NCBI GenBank assembly: GCA_902490445.1
Contig: CABUDZ010000035.1
Span: forward strand, 1-18,838
Source: an uncultured Collinsella sp.
Lineage (GTDB): Bacteria; Actinomycetota; Coriobacteriia; Coriobacteriales; Coriobacteriaceae
Direction: 5' to 3'
DNA length: 18,838 bases
The position numbers and the translations under genes are program-made. Each line of letters begins with the position of its first letter. Position 1 is the first letter of the stretch. This document shows positions 6,368 to 13,535 of the stretch, in pieces. The notes below the pieces were generated by a model. It had not been told where the DNA came from. It saw only the letters and a program-made list of their open reading frames with translations, and did not search any database.

Positions 6368-6377
6368 ACCACGTGGT
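6368..6377. promoter_or_regulatory. CCACGTGG palindrome upstream of the HPr gene
   Basis: ACCACGTGGT is a perfect 10-bp palindrome about 40 bases before the chosen HPr start. The AACCACGT part also occurs in both arms of the feo operator (5940-5947 and complement). TACAAT (minus strand, about 6386-6381) just upstream could be the -10. Function is inferred only from position. Confidence 0.3.
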
Positions 6378-6423
6378 AGTTATTGTAGCGTTAGATGCTT
6401 GTCGAGAGCTCCTCTGAACACCT

Positions 6424-6645
6424 CGTGGGCAAAAAGTGGCAAATATGAGTACTGTCACCGATTTAGTAGCAGCAAAATCGCGAGCAAAGTGCCTGCTTTG
6501 AGCGATTCGAAGAGGTTGAAAGCCGTCAAACGCCCTTTAAAGGGGGTTAGATAAATTGATTTTGAGCCCGTTTTTGCTCAGAACAGGCCGAAAAATATGA
6601 CACCTCTTTTGCAACAGTACTCATATTTGGCATTTTTTGACCACG
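6424..6645. mobile_element. 222-bp MITE-like element with 35-bp terminal inverted repeats
   Basis: The two ends (6424-6458 and 6611-6645) are inverted repeats matching at 30 of 35 positions by hand count; both contain CAAATATGAGTACTGT. The interior is AT-richer than the surrounding genes, has no credible ORF, and can form small hairpins (for example GAGC...GCTC around 6563-6580, and CAAAG...CTTTG near 6485-6500). It fills most of the gap between the antiporter and HPr genes. I see no clear target-site duplication. It could be a non-autonomous transposable element or a conserved structured RNA; repeated copies elsewhere would decide. Confidence 0.6.
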
Positions 6646-6664
6646 GGGTCCAAAACCATGCCCC

Positions 6665-6701
6665 AAAACACAAAAGGAGGGGCCTCGTAAGGCCCCTCCT
6701 T
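6665..6701 (-). terminator. Intrinsic terminator after the antiporter gene
   Basis: AAGGAGGGGCC (6674-6684) pairs perfectly with GGCCCCTCCTT (6691-6701) across a 6-base loop. Read leftward it is followed by TTTTGTGTTTT. It lies about 50 bases after the antiporter stop. Confidence 0.9.
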
Positions 6702-6748
6702 AGGAAAGGGAATCGATTTATTCCACAGCCGTAGATTAATCCCAGCCG

Positions 6749-8212
6749 CTACTCCATCATGTCGAGGACGGAGGGGCGAAGCTCGTTCTCGGCGGCCTCG
6801 GGATCGGTCTCGCGCAGGCGGTTGATGTAGCGGTTGTACCACATCACGGCAAGGCCCAGGAAGACAACTACACCGCCAACGTTGTAGACCAGCGTCAGCC
6901 ACAGAGGCTGATCGAGCGGAATGGTGCCGCAGATAAGCACGAAGCAGAAGACAACGAGCAGGAAGGCGGCAATGACCAGACCGAAGGTGCGCGAACCCAT
7001 ACGGAAGTCGCGGGGCGCAGCGTCGAAGTTCTTGCGCAGCATAAAGTAGGCAAGCAGAATCAGCAGCGGCGGGAGCAGAGCGGTGGCAGCCGTCATGTTG
7101 GTGACGATCATGAGCAGGTCGTCTAGGTTGCCGGAGCCCAGGGCCGGGATGATCAGGATGGGGACGACGATGGCGAACTGCAGCCAGGCAGCGCGGGCAG
7201 GAATGCCGTGCTCGTTGAGCTCGACGATCTTGCTACCAAAGACGCCCTTGGGGATCTCGGTGAAGAAGACCTTGATGGGAGCAGAGGTCCACATCATGAG
7301 GGAGCCCAGCGTGGCGGCAAGAAGGATCAGGCCAATGACGCGCGTGGACACTTCCATGGGAATGCCAAAGTGGGCAAAGACAGCGCCGAATACGTCGAAG
7401 ATACCGGTGGAGATGGCAACGCCGCCCTCGGGAATGAACAGGTTGACCAGCAGCGAAGCGCCTGCATACAGAAGGCCGATGGTCAGGCCGGCGATAACGA
7501 CGGTGCGCACGAAGGCCTTGACGCCACCCTTAAGGTCGTTAAGGAACACGCCGACAGACTCAGCGCCGCCAACGCCCTGGATGATCCAGGCAAGCGTACC
7601 GAAGAAGCCCCACATAGTTGCGAAGTTGCTCGTGTCGGGAGCCATGTTAGCGGGGGTAGGAGCCGTAGCGAACTCGACGCCGCCAAAGGCAGCAGCCAGG
7701 GACAGCAAGATGAACACGGCAGTCAGGCCGAGAGCCGCGGTCGAGCCGAAGGAGGAAATGGAGCCGATCCACTTAGCACCCTTGGTCGAAACCCACGTGG
7801 CGATAGCAAAGACGACGATCTCGATAATGGTGATCCACAGCTGCGAGAGCTCGGCATTGGCACCAAAGAACACGTAGCTCGCGTAGATGATGACGTTAGG
7901 CAGGACGGACGCAAAGTAGAACAGGTTAACGAACCAGTAGCTAAATGCCGTCAGGAATGCCCAGCGACCGCCCATCGAGGTCTTGACCCAGGCGTACACG
8001 CCCGACTCGGAGTCCTTGTTAAGGCCGACGAATTCGGCGGTAACCAGGGTATAGGGGACAAAGTACAAAAGCGTAGCGAAAAAGAACGACGGCGCAGCTG
8101 CCAAGCCGATGGCCGCGTTGTTGTTGATGATGTTCTTGATACCGAACACGGCGGCGACCGTCATGCCCAGCAGAGCGAACGAACCAATCGTTCCTCGTTT
8201 TTCAGAGCTCAT
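6749..8212 (-). CDS. APC-superfamily amino-acid antiporter (GadC/YjeM-like)
   Basis: A 487-aa polytopic membrane protein with about 12 hydrophobic segments. The first segment (SFALLGMTVAAVFGIKNIIN), the LYFVPYTLVTAEF segment and the SGVYAWVKTSMGGRWAF turn match the glutamate:GABA antiporter / YjeM branch of the amino acid-polyamine-organocation family. This branch typically exchanges an amino acid for its decarboxylated or related product. The substrate cannot be told; no decarboxylase lies nearby. The start is the ATG at 8212, preceded by GGGAGGG; the in-frame TTG four codons upstream lies inside that ribosome site. The C-terminus is short and acidic, without an obvious GadC-like plug. It is monocistronic, with its own promoter and terminator. 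Confidence 0.88.
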   Translation of the reverse strand: MSSEKRGTIGSFALLGMTVAAVFGIKNIINNNAAIGLAAAPSFFFATLLYFVPYTLVTAEFVGLNKDSESGVYAWVKTSMGGRWAFLTAFSYWFVNLFYFASVLPNVIIYASYVFFGANAELSQLWITIIEIVVFAIATWVSTKGAKWIGSISSFGSTAALGLTAVFILLSLAAAFGGVEFATAPTPANMAPDTSNFATMWGFFGTLAWIIQGVGGAESVGVFLNDLKGGVKAFVRTVVIAGLTIGLLYAGASLLVNLFIPEGGVAISTGIFDVFGAVFAHFGIPMEVSTRVIGLILLAATLGSLMMWTSAPIKVFFTEIPKGVFGSKIVELNEHGIPARAAWLQFAIVVPILIIPALGSGNLDDLLMIVTNMTAATALLPPLLILLAYFMLRKNFDAAPRDFRMGSRTFGLVIAAFLLVVFCFVLICGTIPLDQPLWLTLVYNVGGVVVFLGLAVMWYNRYINRLRETDPEAAENELRPSVLDMME

Positions 8213-8240
8213 AAGCCCTCCCAATCATCCGTTATATCTC

Positions 8241-8279
8241 ATCTAAAACCGTCCGGACTGCAAGCGCAATCGTGGACGG
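8241..8279 (-). promoter_or_regulatory. Candidate promoter of the antiporter gene
   Basis: On the minus strand TTGCGC (8269-8264) and TTAGAT (8246-8241) are separated by 17 bases. A CCGTCC/GGACGG inverted repeat (8249-8254 and 8274-8279) brackets the -35. The -10 lies about 29 bases upstream of the ATG. Confidence 0.4.
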
Positions 8280-8287
8280 CGCACCTG

Positions 8288-8333
8288 CTAAGGGGAATGG
8301 GGAAAAGGGAGTCAACAAAGCCATCCCCCTTAA
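8288..8333 (-). terminator. Possible hairpin terminator after lacZ-ebgC
   Basis: CTAAGGGGAATGG (8288-8300) and CCATCCCCCTTAA (8321-8333) form a 13-bp stem including two G-T wobbles, with a 20-base loop. It lies 33 bases past the ebgC stop. No T-run follows on the minus strand, so termination may be weak or Rho-assisted. A smaller hairpin (CGTCC...GGACG near 8348) is closer to the stop. Confidence 0.4.
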
Positions 8334-8365
8334 CGGCGCGAAGCAAACGTCCAAACGGACGAATA

Positions 8366-8821
8366 CTACTTGTTGGGGAAGGAATAACCTTCAACCGTCA
8401 CGTGCAGTACCACGACGCGGGAATCCGCGGCATCGGCCACGACACGGTAGGCCTCGTCAATTTCGACGACGGCAACGCCGCCGGCGGGAATCGTCACGGT
8501 CTCCCCCGCACCCTCAAAGCGCTCGCGATCATCGATATCGCTGTAAGCACGGATGCAGGTGAGGTCTGCCTTGGGGGCAACCTCGACGGTCAGGTCGCCG
8601 TCGAGCGGAGCGAGCACGGCATGGTAGCGACGGTGACCGACCAGATCGGCGGTAGCGGCCTCGCGGGCATAGACCCACCAGTACACCAACGAGTCGCCGA
8701 TGGAGTAAGCCACGTCGTGCTGCAGGTCGGCAACGCCATCGAGCGCCTGACCGGTGCGCATCCACTTCTTGACGGACTTCATCTGAGCGTCGAAATCGGC
8801 GCGCGAGTTAAAGACATGCAT
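8366..8821 (-). CDS. ebgC: YhcH/YjgK/YiaL-family protein, EbgC-like beta-galactosidase partner
   Basis: A 151-aa cupin-like protein of the YhcH/YjgK/YiaL family, recognisable from the MHVFNSRADFDAQMKSVKKW start, the YWWVYAREA centre, the HRRYHAVLAPLDGDL segment and the IPAGGVAVVEIDEAYR strand. In E. coli the family member EbgC is the small subunit needed for full activity of the EbgA beta-galactosidase. Here the gene begins 3 bases after the lacZ stop, with its AAGGAGG ribosome site inside the end of lacZ. The two are surely co-transcribed and probably translationally coupled, which supports a subunit or sugar-processing partner role. Other family members act on sialic acid or anhydro-sugars, so an independent mutarotase- or isomerase-like role cannot be excluded. 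Confidence 0.88.
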   Translation of the reverse strand: MHVFNSRADFDAQMKSVKKWMRTGQALDGVADLQHDVAYSIGDSLVYWWVYAREAATADLVGHRRYHAVLAPLDGDLTVEVAPKADLTCIRAYSDIDDRERFEGAGETVTIPAGGVAVVEIDEAYRVVADAADSRVVVLHVTVEGYSFPNK

Positions 8822-8824
8822 GAC

Positions 8825-11800
8825 TTATGCCTCCTTAATGGGTGCCAGCGCCTGAGCCAGATCGGCAGACGTCAGCGGTCGCAGGGACACCTCAAAGCTG
8901 AAGCTCTCAAAACGGGTGCGGTAGGAATCGAGCACCTCGGAACCCCAAGAGTTCGAACCAAGGCCGAGCAGCTGGTCGTTGATATTGACCGTAACCGTGT
9001 CGCCCTTGACAAGGTCGTAGACGTGCTTGGCGTTATCTATAGCCTCGCAGCTATAGGGCCATGCCGAGAACGAGAACGGGTTGGAGGCGGCGTCGCTCGG
9101 ACGCGTCACGACCAGACCGTCACCGTGGCTAGAGCGCAGGGCGACCCAACGGGTGCCCTCGCGGTTAGCACAATCCTGAGGCATAACGTAGGGCGTGAAC
9201 ATGTCGTCGACCGTAGTGCGGTAATGACCGACCGGGTTGGCGCGCAGCGAGTCCGGATAGTTCTCGCCCGGGCCGTGGCCATACCACTCGACGGCACGAT
9301 TGCAACCGGGGACCTCGAAGGAGATGCCGATGCGCGGGATGATATCCGAGTAATCGCCGTAGGGCTCGCCGGAAACCTTGAGGTCGACGCGACCGCTCGG
9401 AAGCACGGTGTAGACGAGCTCGACGCGCATGCCGAACGCGCGGACGGGAGGAGCGATACGCTGGCTCACGGTAACGACGACCGCATTGCCGTCCTGCTTC
9501 CAAGAAACCTTGCGGGTAGACGTCTGCATCACATCGATGAAGTTGTCCTTCCACAGGGAGTCATACTCCTGAGCGTGGTTGTCGACGAGCGGATGCCAAA
9601 AACCAACCTGGGGACCAGAGGCCATTACGTCGCGGCCGGATGCCTTCCACTCGCTCACGGTACCGTTGACTTTGCTGAAGGCCAGCTCGCCGTTGAGGGA
9701 GTGAATGCGGATCTCCTGCTCGGTCTCCTCGACCGTAAGCTCAGGACGAGCGGGGGCGGCGATGGCCGGCGCCGGATGGTTTGCGATGGCAAACTGGCTT
9801 GCGCCCAGCTGGAACATCGGCTCGCACCAGGCGTGAGCCGCCATGGTGTAGGCGCGCACGGTCAGCAGGGTCTCGCCTACCGCGGCCTCGCGAATCACCA
9901 GTGGCAGCTGGACGGATTCGCCGGGAGCCACCGCGCCGGGCATAAGCGTCTTGCGGCACACTACATCGCCGTCTACCAGGGTCTCCGCCGACAGGCAGAC
10001 ATCCTCGAGGGTAGTAAACCAGCGCTTGTTCGTGACGGTCAGCTCGCCCGCCTCGGTGTCATAAGCCATGCGAACCGGGCAGATGACCTGGCCATACTCA
10101 GTGAGGCCCGGGCTCGGCTGCTGCCAAGGGAACACCATGCCATCGATGCAGAAGTTGCTGTTGTTGGGGTAATCGCCGTTGTCGCCACCATACATATCGT
10201 AAGCAACGCCGTCCTCGGTCACAGCAGCCAAACCGTGGTCGCACCATTCCCAGATAAACTGGCCTTGGATGCAATCCCAGCGATCGAAGACCTCCTGGTA
10301 CTCGGACAGGCCTCCGGGGCCATTGCCCATGGAGTGGCCGTACTCGCAGTTGATGCGCGGCTTGGGGAACGGATGCTCACCAAAGTCGTTCATCTGCGAC
10401 ACACGGGAGTACATCGTGGAAATGACGTCGACGGTATCGGCGTTGCGGTCCTCCTCGTAATGGACCGGACGATCATCGAGCTCGTGAGCCTTGGCGTACA
10501 TCGCGCGGATGTTGCAGCCATAGCCGCTCTCGTTGCCCATCGACCACATAATGATGCAGGCATGGTTGCGTTCCTGCATCACCAGACGCTCAATGCGGTC
10601 GACGTAGGCCGGCTCCCATGCCGGGTCGTCGGTGACCAGAGCGATGTTGCCGATATTCTCGAAGCCGTGACTCTCCATATCGGTCTCGGCGACCAGTATG
10701 ATGCCATACTCATCGCACAGCTCGTAGAAGCGCGGGTCATTGGCATAGTGAGAGGTGCGCACCGCGTTGATGTTGTGTCGCTTCATGAGCTCCAGGTCAC
10801 GGCGCATGCGATCGAGGCCCACGGCGCGGCCCTTGTGATCGTCGTGATCGTGGCGGTTGACGCCATGCATCTTAAAGTAGGTGCCGTTGAGGTAGATATG
10901 ATTGCCCTCGACCGTCACCTCGGCAAGGCCCTGGCGATGCGGAACGTACTCGCTGACCTCGTCACCGTCGTAGACCTCAAACGTAAGGTCATAGAGGAAG
11001 GGGTCCTCGGGGTTCCAGAAGTGGGCATCGGCAACGCTGCACTCGGCATGGCCGTCGACGCACTCGCCCGTAGCGACCACGTTCTCGCCATCGCTGAGCG
11101 TAAACACGACGCGGGTAGCGCCCTCGGCCACCGTATCGAGCGTGATCAGAGCGGCATCGCCCTCGCGGTGCGTGCGGAACCTAAAGTCGACCAGGTGCGC
11201 GGCGGGACGCTGCATAAGGTACACATCGCGGAAGATGCCCGAAGCCCACCACATGTCCTGATCCTCGATATAGCTGCCATCGCTGTACTGCAGGACCTTG
11301 ACCGCAAACAGGTTGTCGCCCTCGACGAGCGCGTCGGTCACGTCGAACTCGGCGGACAGACGCGAGCCCTTGGTCATGCCGATAAACTGGCCGTTGACGT
11401 ACAGCTCGCCATAGCTCTCGATGCCGTCGAAGCGAATGATCTCGCGGGCGCCGGCAGGAACGGCGGGAAGGTTGACGATGCGCTGGTAGACGCCCGTGGG
11501 GTCGTCGGAGGGAACGAACGGCTGATCCACCGGAAACGGGAAACCCTCGTCGGTATAGGCAAGGTTGCCATAGCCGTCTACCTGCCACAGGTGCGGAACC
11601 TCCACGTGATCCCACTCGGACTTGTACGTGGAGAGCTCCTCGTTGGAGACGGCAGCAGGCCCCTCAAAGAGGCGGAACTGCCACGAGCCAGACAGCTGAA
11701 CAAACCCGCGCGACAGCTCGCGGCTGTACGTAGCAGCGAGATCGGCGGTCTCATAACCCATAAAGTACGCATGAGGTGCCAGGCGGTTCCTGTGGGTGAG

Positions 11801-11833
11801 CGCTTGGTTTTCCCAATCGTTAATGGCGTCCAT
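8825..11833 (-). CDS. lacZ: Beta-galactosidase, glycoside hydrolase family 2 (Ebg/LacZ type)
   Basis: A 1002-aa cytoplasmic enzyme that hydrolyses beta-galactosides such as lactose; no signal peptide is seen. Domain order is standard for long GH2 beta-galactosidases: N-terminal sugar-binding jelly roll (about 45-215, with FDGIESYGELYVNG and DQDMWWASGIFRDV), Ig-like domain, TIM barrel (about 310-620) and C-terminal Bgal-small domain. The acid/base Glu is E435 in MWSMGNESGYG, and the nucleophile is E497 in INCEYGHSMGN. The HGVNRHDHDD and VRTSHYAND motifs are intact. AAGGAGC lies 6 bases before the ATG. It is the first gene of the lacZ-ebgC operon, and the ebgC partner suggests an EbgA-like enzyme. 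A facing lacI gene and three operators indicate sugar-induced expression. Confidence 0.96.
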   Translation of the reverse strand: MDAINDWENQALTHRNRLAPHAYFMGYETADLAATYSRELSRGFVQLSGSWQFRLFEGPAAVSNEELSTYKSEWDHVEVPHLWQVDGYGNLAYTDEGFPFPVDQPFVPSDDPTGVYQRIVNLPAVPAGAREIIRFDGIESYGELYVNGQFIGMTKGSRLSAEFDVTDALVEGDNLFAVKVLQYSDGSYIEDQDMWWASGIFRDVYLMQRPAAHLVDFRFRTHREGDAALITLDTVAEGATRVVFTLSDGENVVATGECVDGHAECSVADAHFWNPEDPFLYDLTFEVYDGDEVSEYVPHRQGLAEVTVEGNHIYLNGTYFKMHGVNRHDHDDHKGRAVGLDRMRRDLELMKRHNINAVRTSHYANDPRFYELCDEYGIILVAETDMESHGFENIGNIALVTDDPAWEPAYVDRIERLVMQERNHACIIMWSMGNESGYGCNIRAMYAKAHELDDRPVHYEEDRNADTVDVISTMYSRVSQMNDFGEHPFPKPRINCEYGHSMGNGPGGLSEYQEVFDRWDCIQGQFIWEWCDHGLAAVTEDGVAYDMYGGDNGDYPNNSNFCIDGMVFPWQQPSPGLTEYGQVICPVRMAYDTEAGELTVTNKRWFTTLEDVCLSAETLVDGDVVCRKTLMPGAVAPGESVQLPLVIREAAVGETLLTVRAYTMAAHAWCEPMFQLGASQFAIANHPAPAIAAPARPELTVEETEQEIRIHSLNGELAFSKVNGTVSEWKASGRDVMASGPQVGFWHPLVDNHAQEYDSLWKDNFIDVMQTSTRKVSWKQDGNAVVVTVSQRIAPPVRAFGMRVELVYTVLPSGRVDLKVSGEPYGDYSDIIPRIGISFEVPGCNRAVEWYGHGPGENYPDSLRANPVGHYRTTVDDMFTPYVMPQDCANREGTRWVALRSSHGDGLVVTRPSDAASNPFSFSAWPYSCEAIDNAKHVYDLVKGDTVTVNINDQLLGLGSNSWGSEVLDSYRTRFESFSFEVSLRPLTSADLAQALAPIKEA

Positions 11834-11868
11834 GGTGATGCTCCTTCGTCATCGTAGTGATTCTTGTG

Positions 11869-11878
11869 CAACCGGTTG
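11869..11878. promoter_or_regulatory. LacI operator O1 (CAACCGGTTG)
   Basis: A perfect 10-bp palindrome with central CG, embedded in TGCAACCGGTTGTC; typical of LacI/GalR-family operators. It lies just downstream of the inferred lacZ -10, where bound repressor would block transcription start. Confidence 0.8.
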
Positions 11879-11883
11879 TCCTT

Positions 11884-11913
11884 ATCTTACGGGCGATGCA
11901 AAAAACTGTGCAA
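11884..11913 (-). promoter_or_regulatory. lacZ promoter
   Basis: On the minus strand the -35 TTGCAC (11913-11908) overlaps operator O2, and the -10 TAAGAT (11889-11884) lies 18 bases on, directly before operator O1. The leader to the ATG is about 45 bases. Confidence 0.65.
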
Positions 11914-11920
11914 CCGGTTG
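11911..11920. promoter_or_regulatory. LacI operator O2 (CAACCGGTTG)
   Basis: Second copy, embedded in TGTGCAACCGGTTGTCC. It is centred 42 bases (about four helical turns) from O1 and overlaps the lacZ -35. Confidence 0.8.
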
Positions 11921-11955
11921 TCCGCTGAACGGTCGATTTGGCCGGATTAACGGTG

Positions 11956-11973
11956 CAACCGGTTGTACAACCG
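11956..11973. promoter_or_regulatory. LacI operator O3 with overlapping second palindrome
   Basis: The third CAACCGGTTG copy (11956-11965) is centred 45 bases from O2. It overlaps a second perfect palindrome, CGGTTGTACAACCG (11960-11973), so two registers share one half-site. It is nearest the lacI gene and may serve auto-regulation. The remaining bases to the lacI start (11974-12209) hold a possible lacI -10 (TATAGT, 12143-12148) but no other clear signal. Confidence 0.75.
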
Positions 11974-12209
11974 CAACACTTATGTCACCCTGAATATCGA
12001 AACTCAACGCAAAACATCGTTCTTAAGCTCGTAGGCAACCGCCACGCCCGCTGATATCTCACCCACACGAGACGTATTCGATTGGGGCTTGGTTGCAAAA
12101 CGACACCTGTCACCGGATATCATGAACGCTGTTCAGGTGCACTATAGTAAGCTGTATCCGCACCAGCCCGTATCAGTGACAACATCGACCGCATTTTCCA
12201 GGAGACGCC

Positions 12210-13226
12210 ATGACCCAGCCAGTTCGCACCGCACCTACGCTTGCCGAGGTTGCCGCAGCTGCCGGCGTGTCGCGCTCCACGGCATCGCGCGCCCTCAACG
12301 ATTCGCCCCGCATTAGCGAGGAAACCAAAAAGCGCGTCCGTGCGGCGGCCAAGAAAGTCAATTTTGTCCCCAACGCTCGCGGCCGAGCGCTCGCTGTCGG
12401 GCGCACGGAAATCATCGCCGTGCTCGTGACCGAGCCCCTGAGTGAGCTCTTCAGCGACCCCACCTATAGCGAATTTTTGAGCGGCATTACCGAGGAACTG
12501 TCGGAGTCGTCCTATCTGCCCGTTATCTTGCAGGCGTCTTCTACGCATGAGCGCAACCGCGCACGCGAGCACTTTGAGCGCCGCTCGTTCGACGCCGTGA
12601 TCGACGTCTCCCCTTACAAGGGCAGCGAGCTGCTCGAGGTGCTGCGCGAGCTGGGCGTACCCACCGTGTTGTGCGGCCAGCTCGAGGGCCACCCCTATCG
12701 CGATGTGTTCTCGACAGTCTACTCTGACGACGAAGAGGGTGGACGCTTTGCGGCACTCGCTATGAAAGATCGCGGGCGCAAAGATATCGTCGCCGTGTTG
12801 GGACCGCAAGACAACCCCGCTGTTGTCGACCGCCTGCGCGGCTACCGCACCGTCCTGGGCGAAGACCTCCCAGGCGCAAACGTTATCTATACCGGCTGGA
12901 ACAGCGGAGACGGCTATCAGGCCATGCACCAGATCCTCGCGCGCGAGATTGCTTTCGATGGCGTGCTCTGCGGATCGGACCGTATCGCGGCTGGCGTCAT
13001 CACCGCACTCAACGAGGCAGGCCTATCCGTTCCGGCGGACGTTTCTGTCGTCGGCTTCGACGATCACGAGATTGCGGCGCGCTGCGTCCCCGCACTCACG
13101 ACCGTCCGCCAGCCCCTGCGCGAAGAAGGCCACATGGCCGCCAACATTGCGCTCGACATGATCAAGGGCGCCGAGCCCACCACCTCCGTGATGCACATGC
13201 AGCTCGTTCAGAGAGACTCGCTGTAG
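12210..13226 (+). CDS. lacI: LacI-family transcriptional repressor
   Basis: A 338-aa regulator. The N-terminal helix-turn-helix (about 10-30: TLAEVAAAAGVSRSTASRAL) and hinge region are typical of LacI/GalR proteins. A periplasmic-binding-protein-like sensor domain follows, with the AVLVTEPLSELFSDP strand and the late VVGFDDHEIA motif (VSVVGFDDHE) that marks this family. AGGAG lies 6 bases before the ATG. It is divergent from lacZ-ebgC across 376 bases carrying three CAACCGGTTG palindromes, so it most likely represses that operon and perhaps itself. The inducer is presumably galactose-containing sugar but is not shown by the sequence. The gene symbol reflects family and context. Confidence 0.93.
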   Translation: MTQPVRTAPTLAEVAAAAGVSRSTASRALNDSPRISEETKKRVRAAAKKVNFVPNARGRALAVGRTEIIAVLVTEPLSELFSDPTYSEFLSGITEELSESSYLPVILQASSTHERNRAREHFERRSFDAVIDVSPYKGSELLEVLRELGVPTVLCGQLEGHPYRDVFSTVYSDDEEGGRFAALAMKDRGRKDIVAVLGPQDNPAVVDRLRGYRTVLGEDLPGANVIYTGWNSGDGYQAMHQILAREIAFDGVLCGSDRIAAGVITALNEAGLSVPADVSVVGFDDHEIAARCVPALTTVRQPLREEGHMAANIALDMIKGAEPTTSVMHMQLVQRDSL

Positions 13227-13440
13227 GAAACTGGGCCGGGCTTTTCGCCAGACAGTTGTTGCGGAAAGCCTGCCCCGTTTTGAGCGCTCATTCTGGGGCA
13301 CAGTTTCCGTTAGACCGCTCAAGCGGAAACTGTGTCCCATTATTTTGCCGAATTCTGGGTCGCGCTTTCCCAGAGGACCCCCCCCCTTTGGGAAAGCGCG
13401 ACCCGTTCTGGACGCAGATTCCGGGACGCACTTTCCGCAA
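13227..13440. repeat. Array of alternating stem-loops (GGAAA...CCC / GGG...TTTCC units)
   Basis: Starting at the base after the lacI stop, half-units of the form GGAAANNNNNNCCC alternate with inverted partners GGGNNNNNCTTTCC. Hairpins form at 13262-13309 (CGGAAA and TGCCCC arms, with an inner TGAGCGCTCA palindrome at 13281-13290), 13325-13370 and 13391-13436. A degenerate unit sits at 13227-13249. Neighbouring units also pair: GGGTCGCGCTTTCCC (13357-13371) is the exact complement of 13390-13404. Nine consecutive C (13378-13386) lie in that loop. No coding potential. It resembles a REP/REPIN cluster between two convergent genes. Confidence 0.75.
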
Positions 13441-13475
13441 CGCCCGGTCATCCCATGCCCTCACAATCTCGGCGT

Positions 13476-13512
13476 ATAAAAAACGAGGGAAGGCACGTGT
13501 CCTTCCCTCGTT
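13476..13512 (-). terminator. Intrinsic terminator after aspS
   Basis: AACGAGGGAAGG (13482-13493) pairs perfectly with CCTTCCCTCGTT (13501-13512) across a 7-base loop. Read leftward it is followed by a T-run (A-run at 13478-13483). It lies 23 bases past the aspS stop. Confidence 0.9.
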
Positions 13513-13535
13513 GCAGGCAATATGTAGCCGCTTGC

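Noticed and set aside
6328..6372. GTG start adding 15 residues to HPr
   Set aside because: No ribosome site precedes it, and the inner ATG puts the active His exactly at position 15.
7208..11857. Very long plus-strand open frame (1549 residues) opposite the antiporter, ebgC and lacZ
   Set aside because: It spans three well-supported genes and their gaps with no domain resemblance; an artefact of high GC and codon bias.
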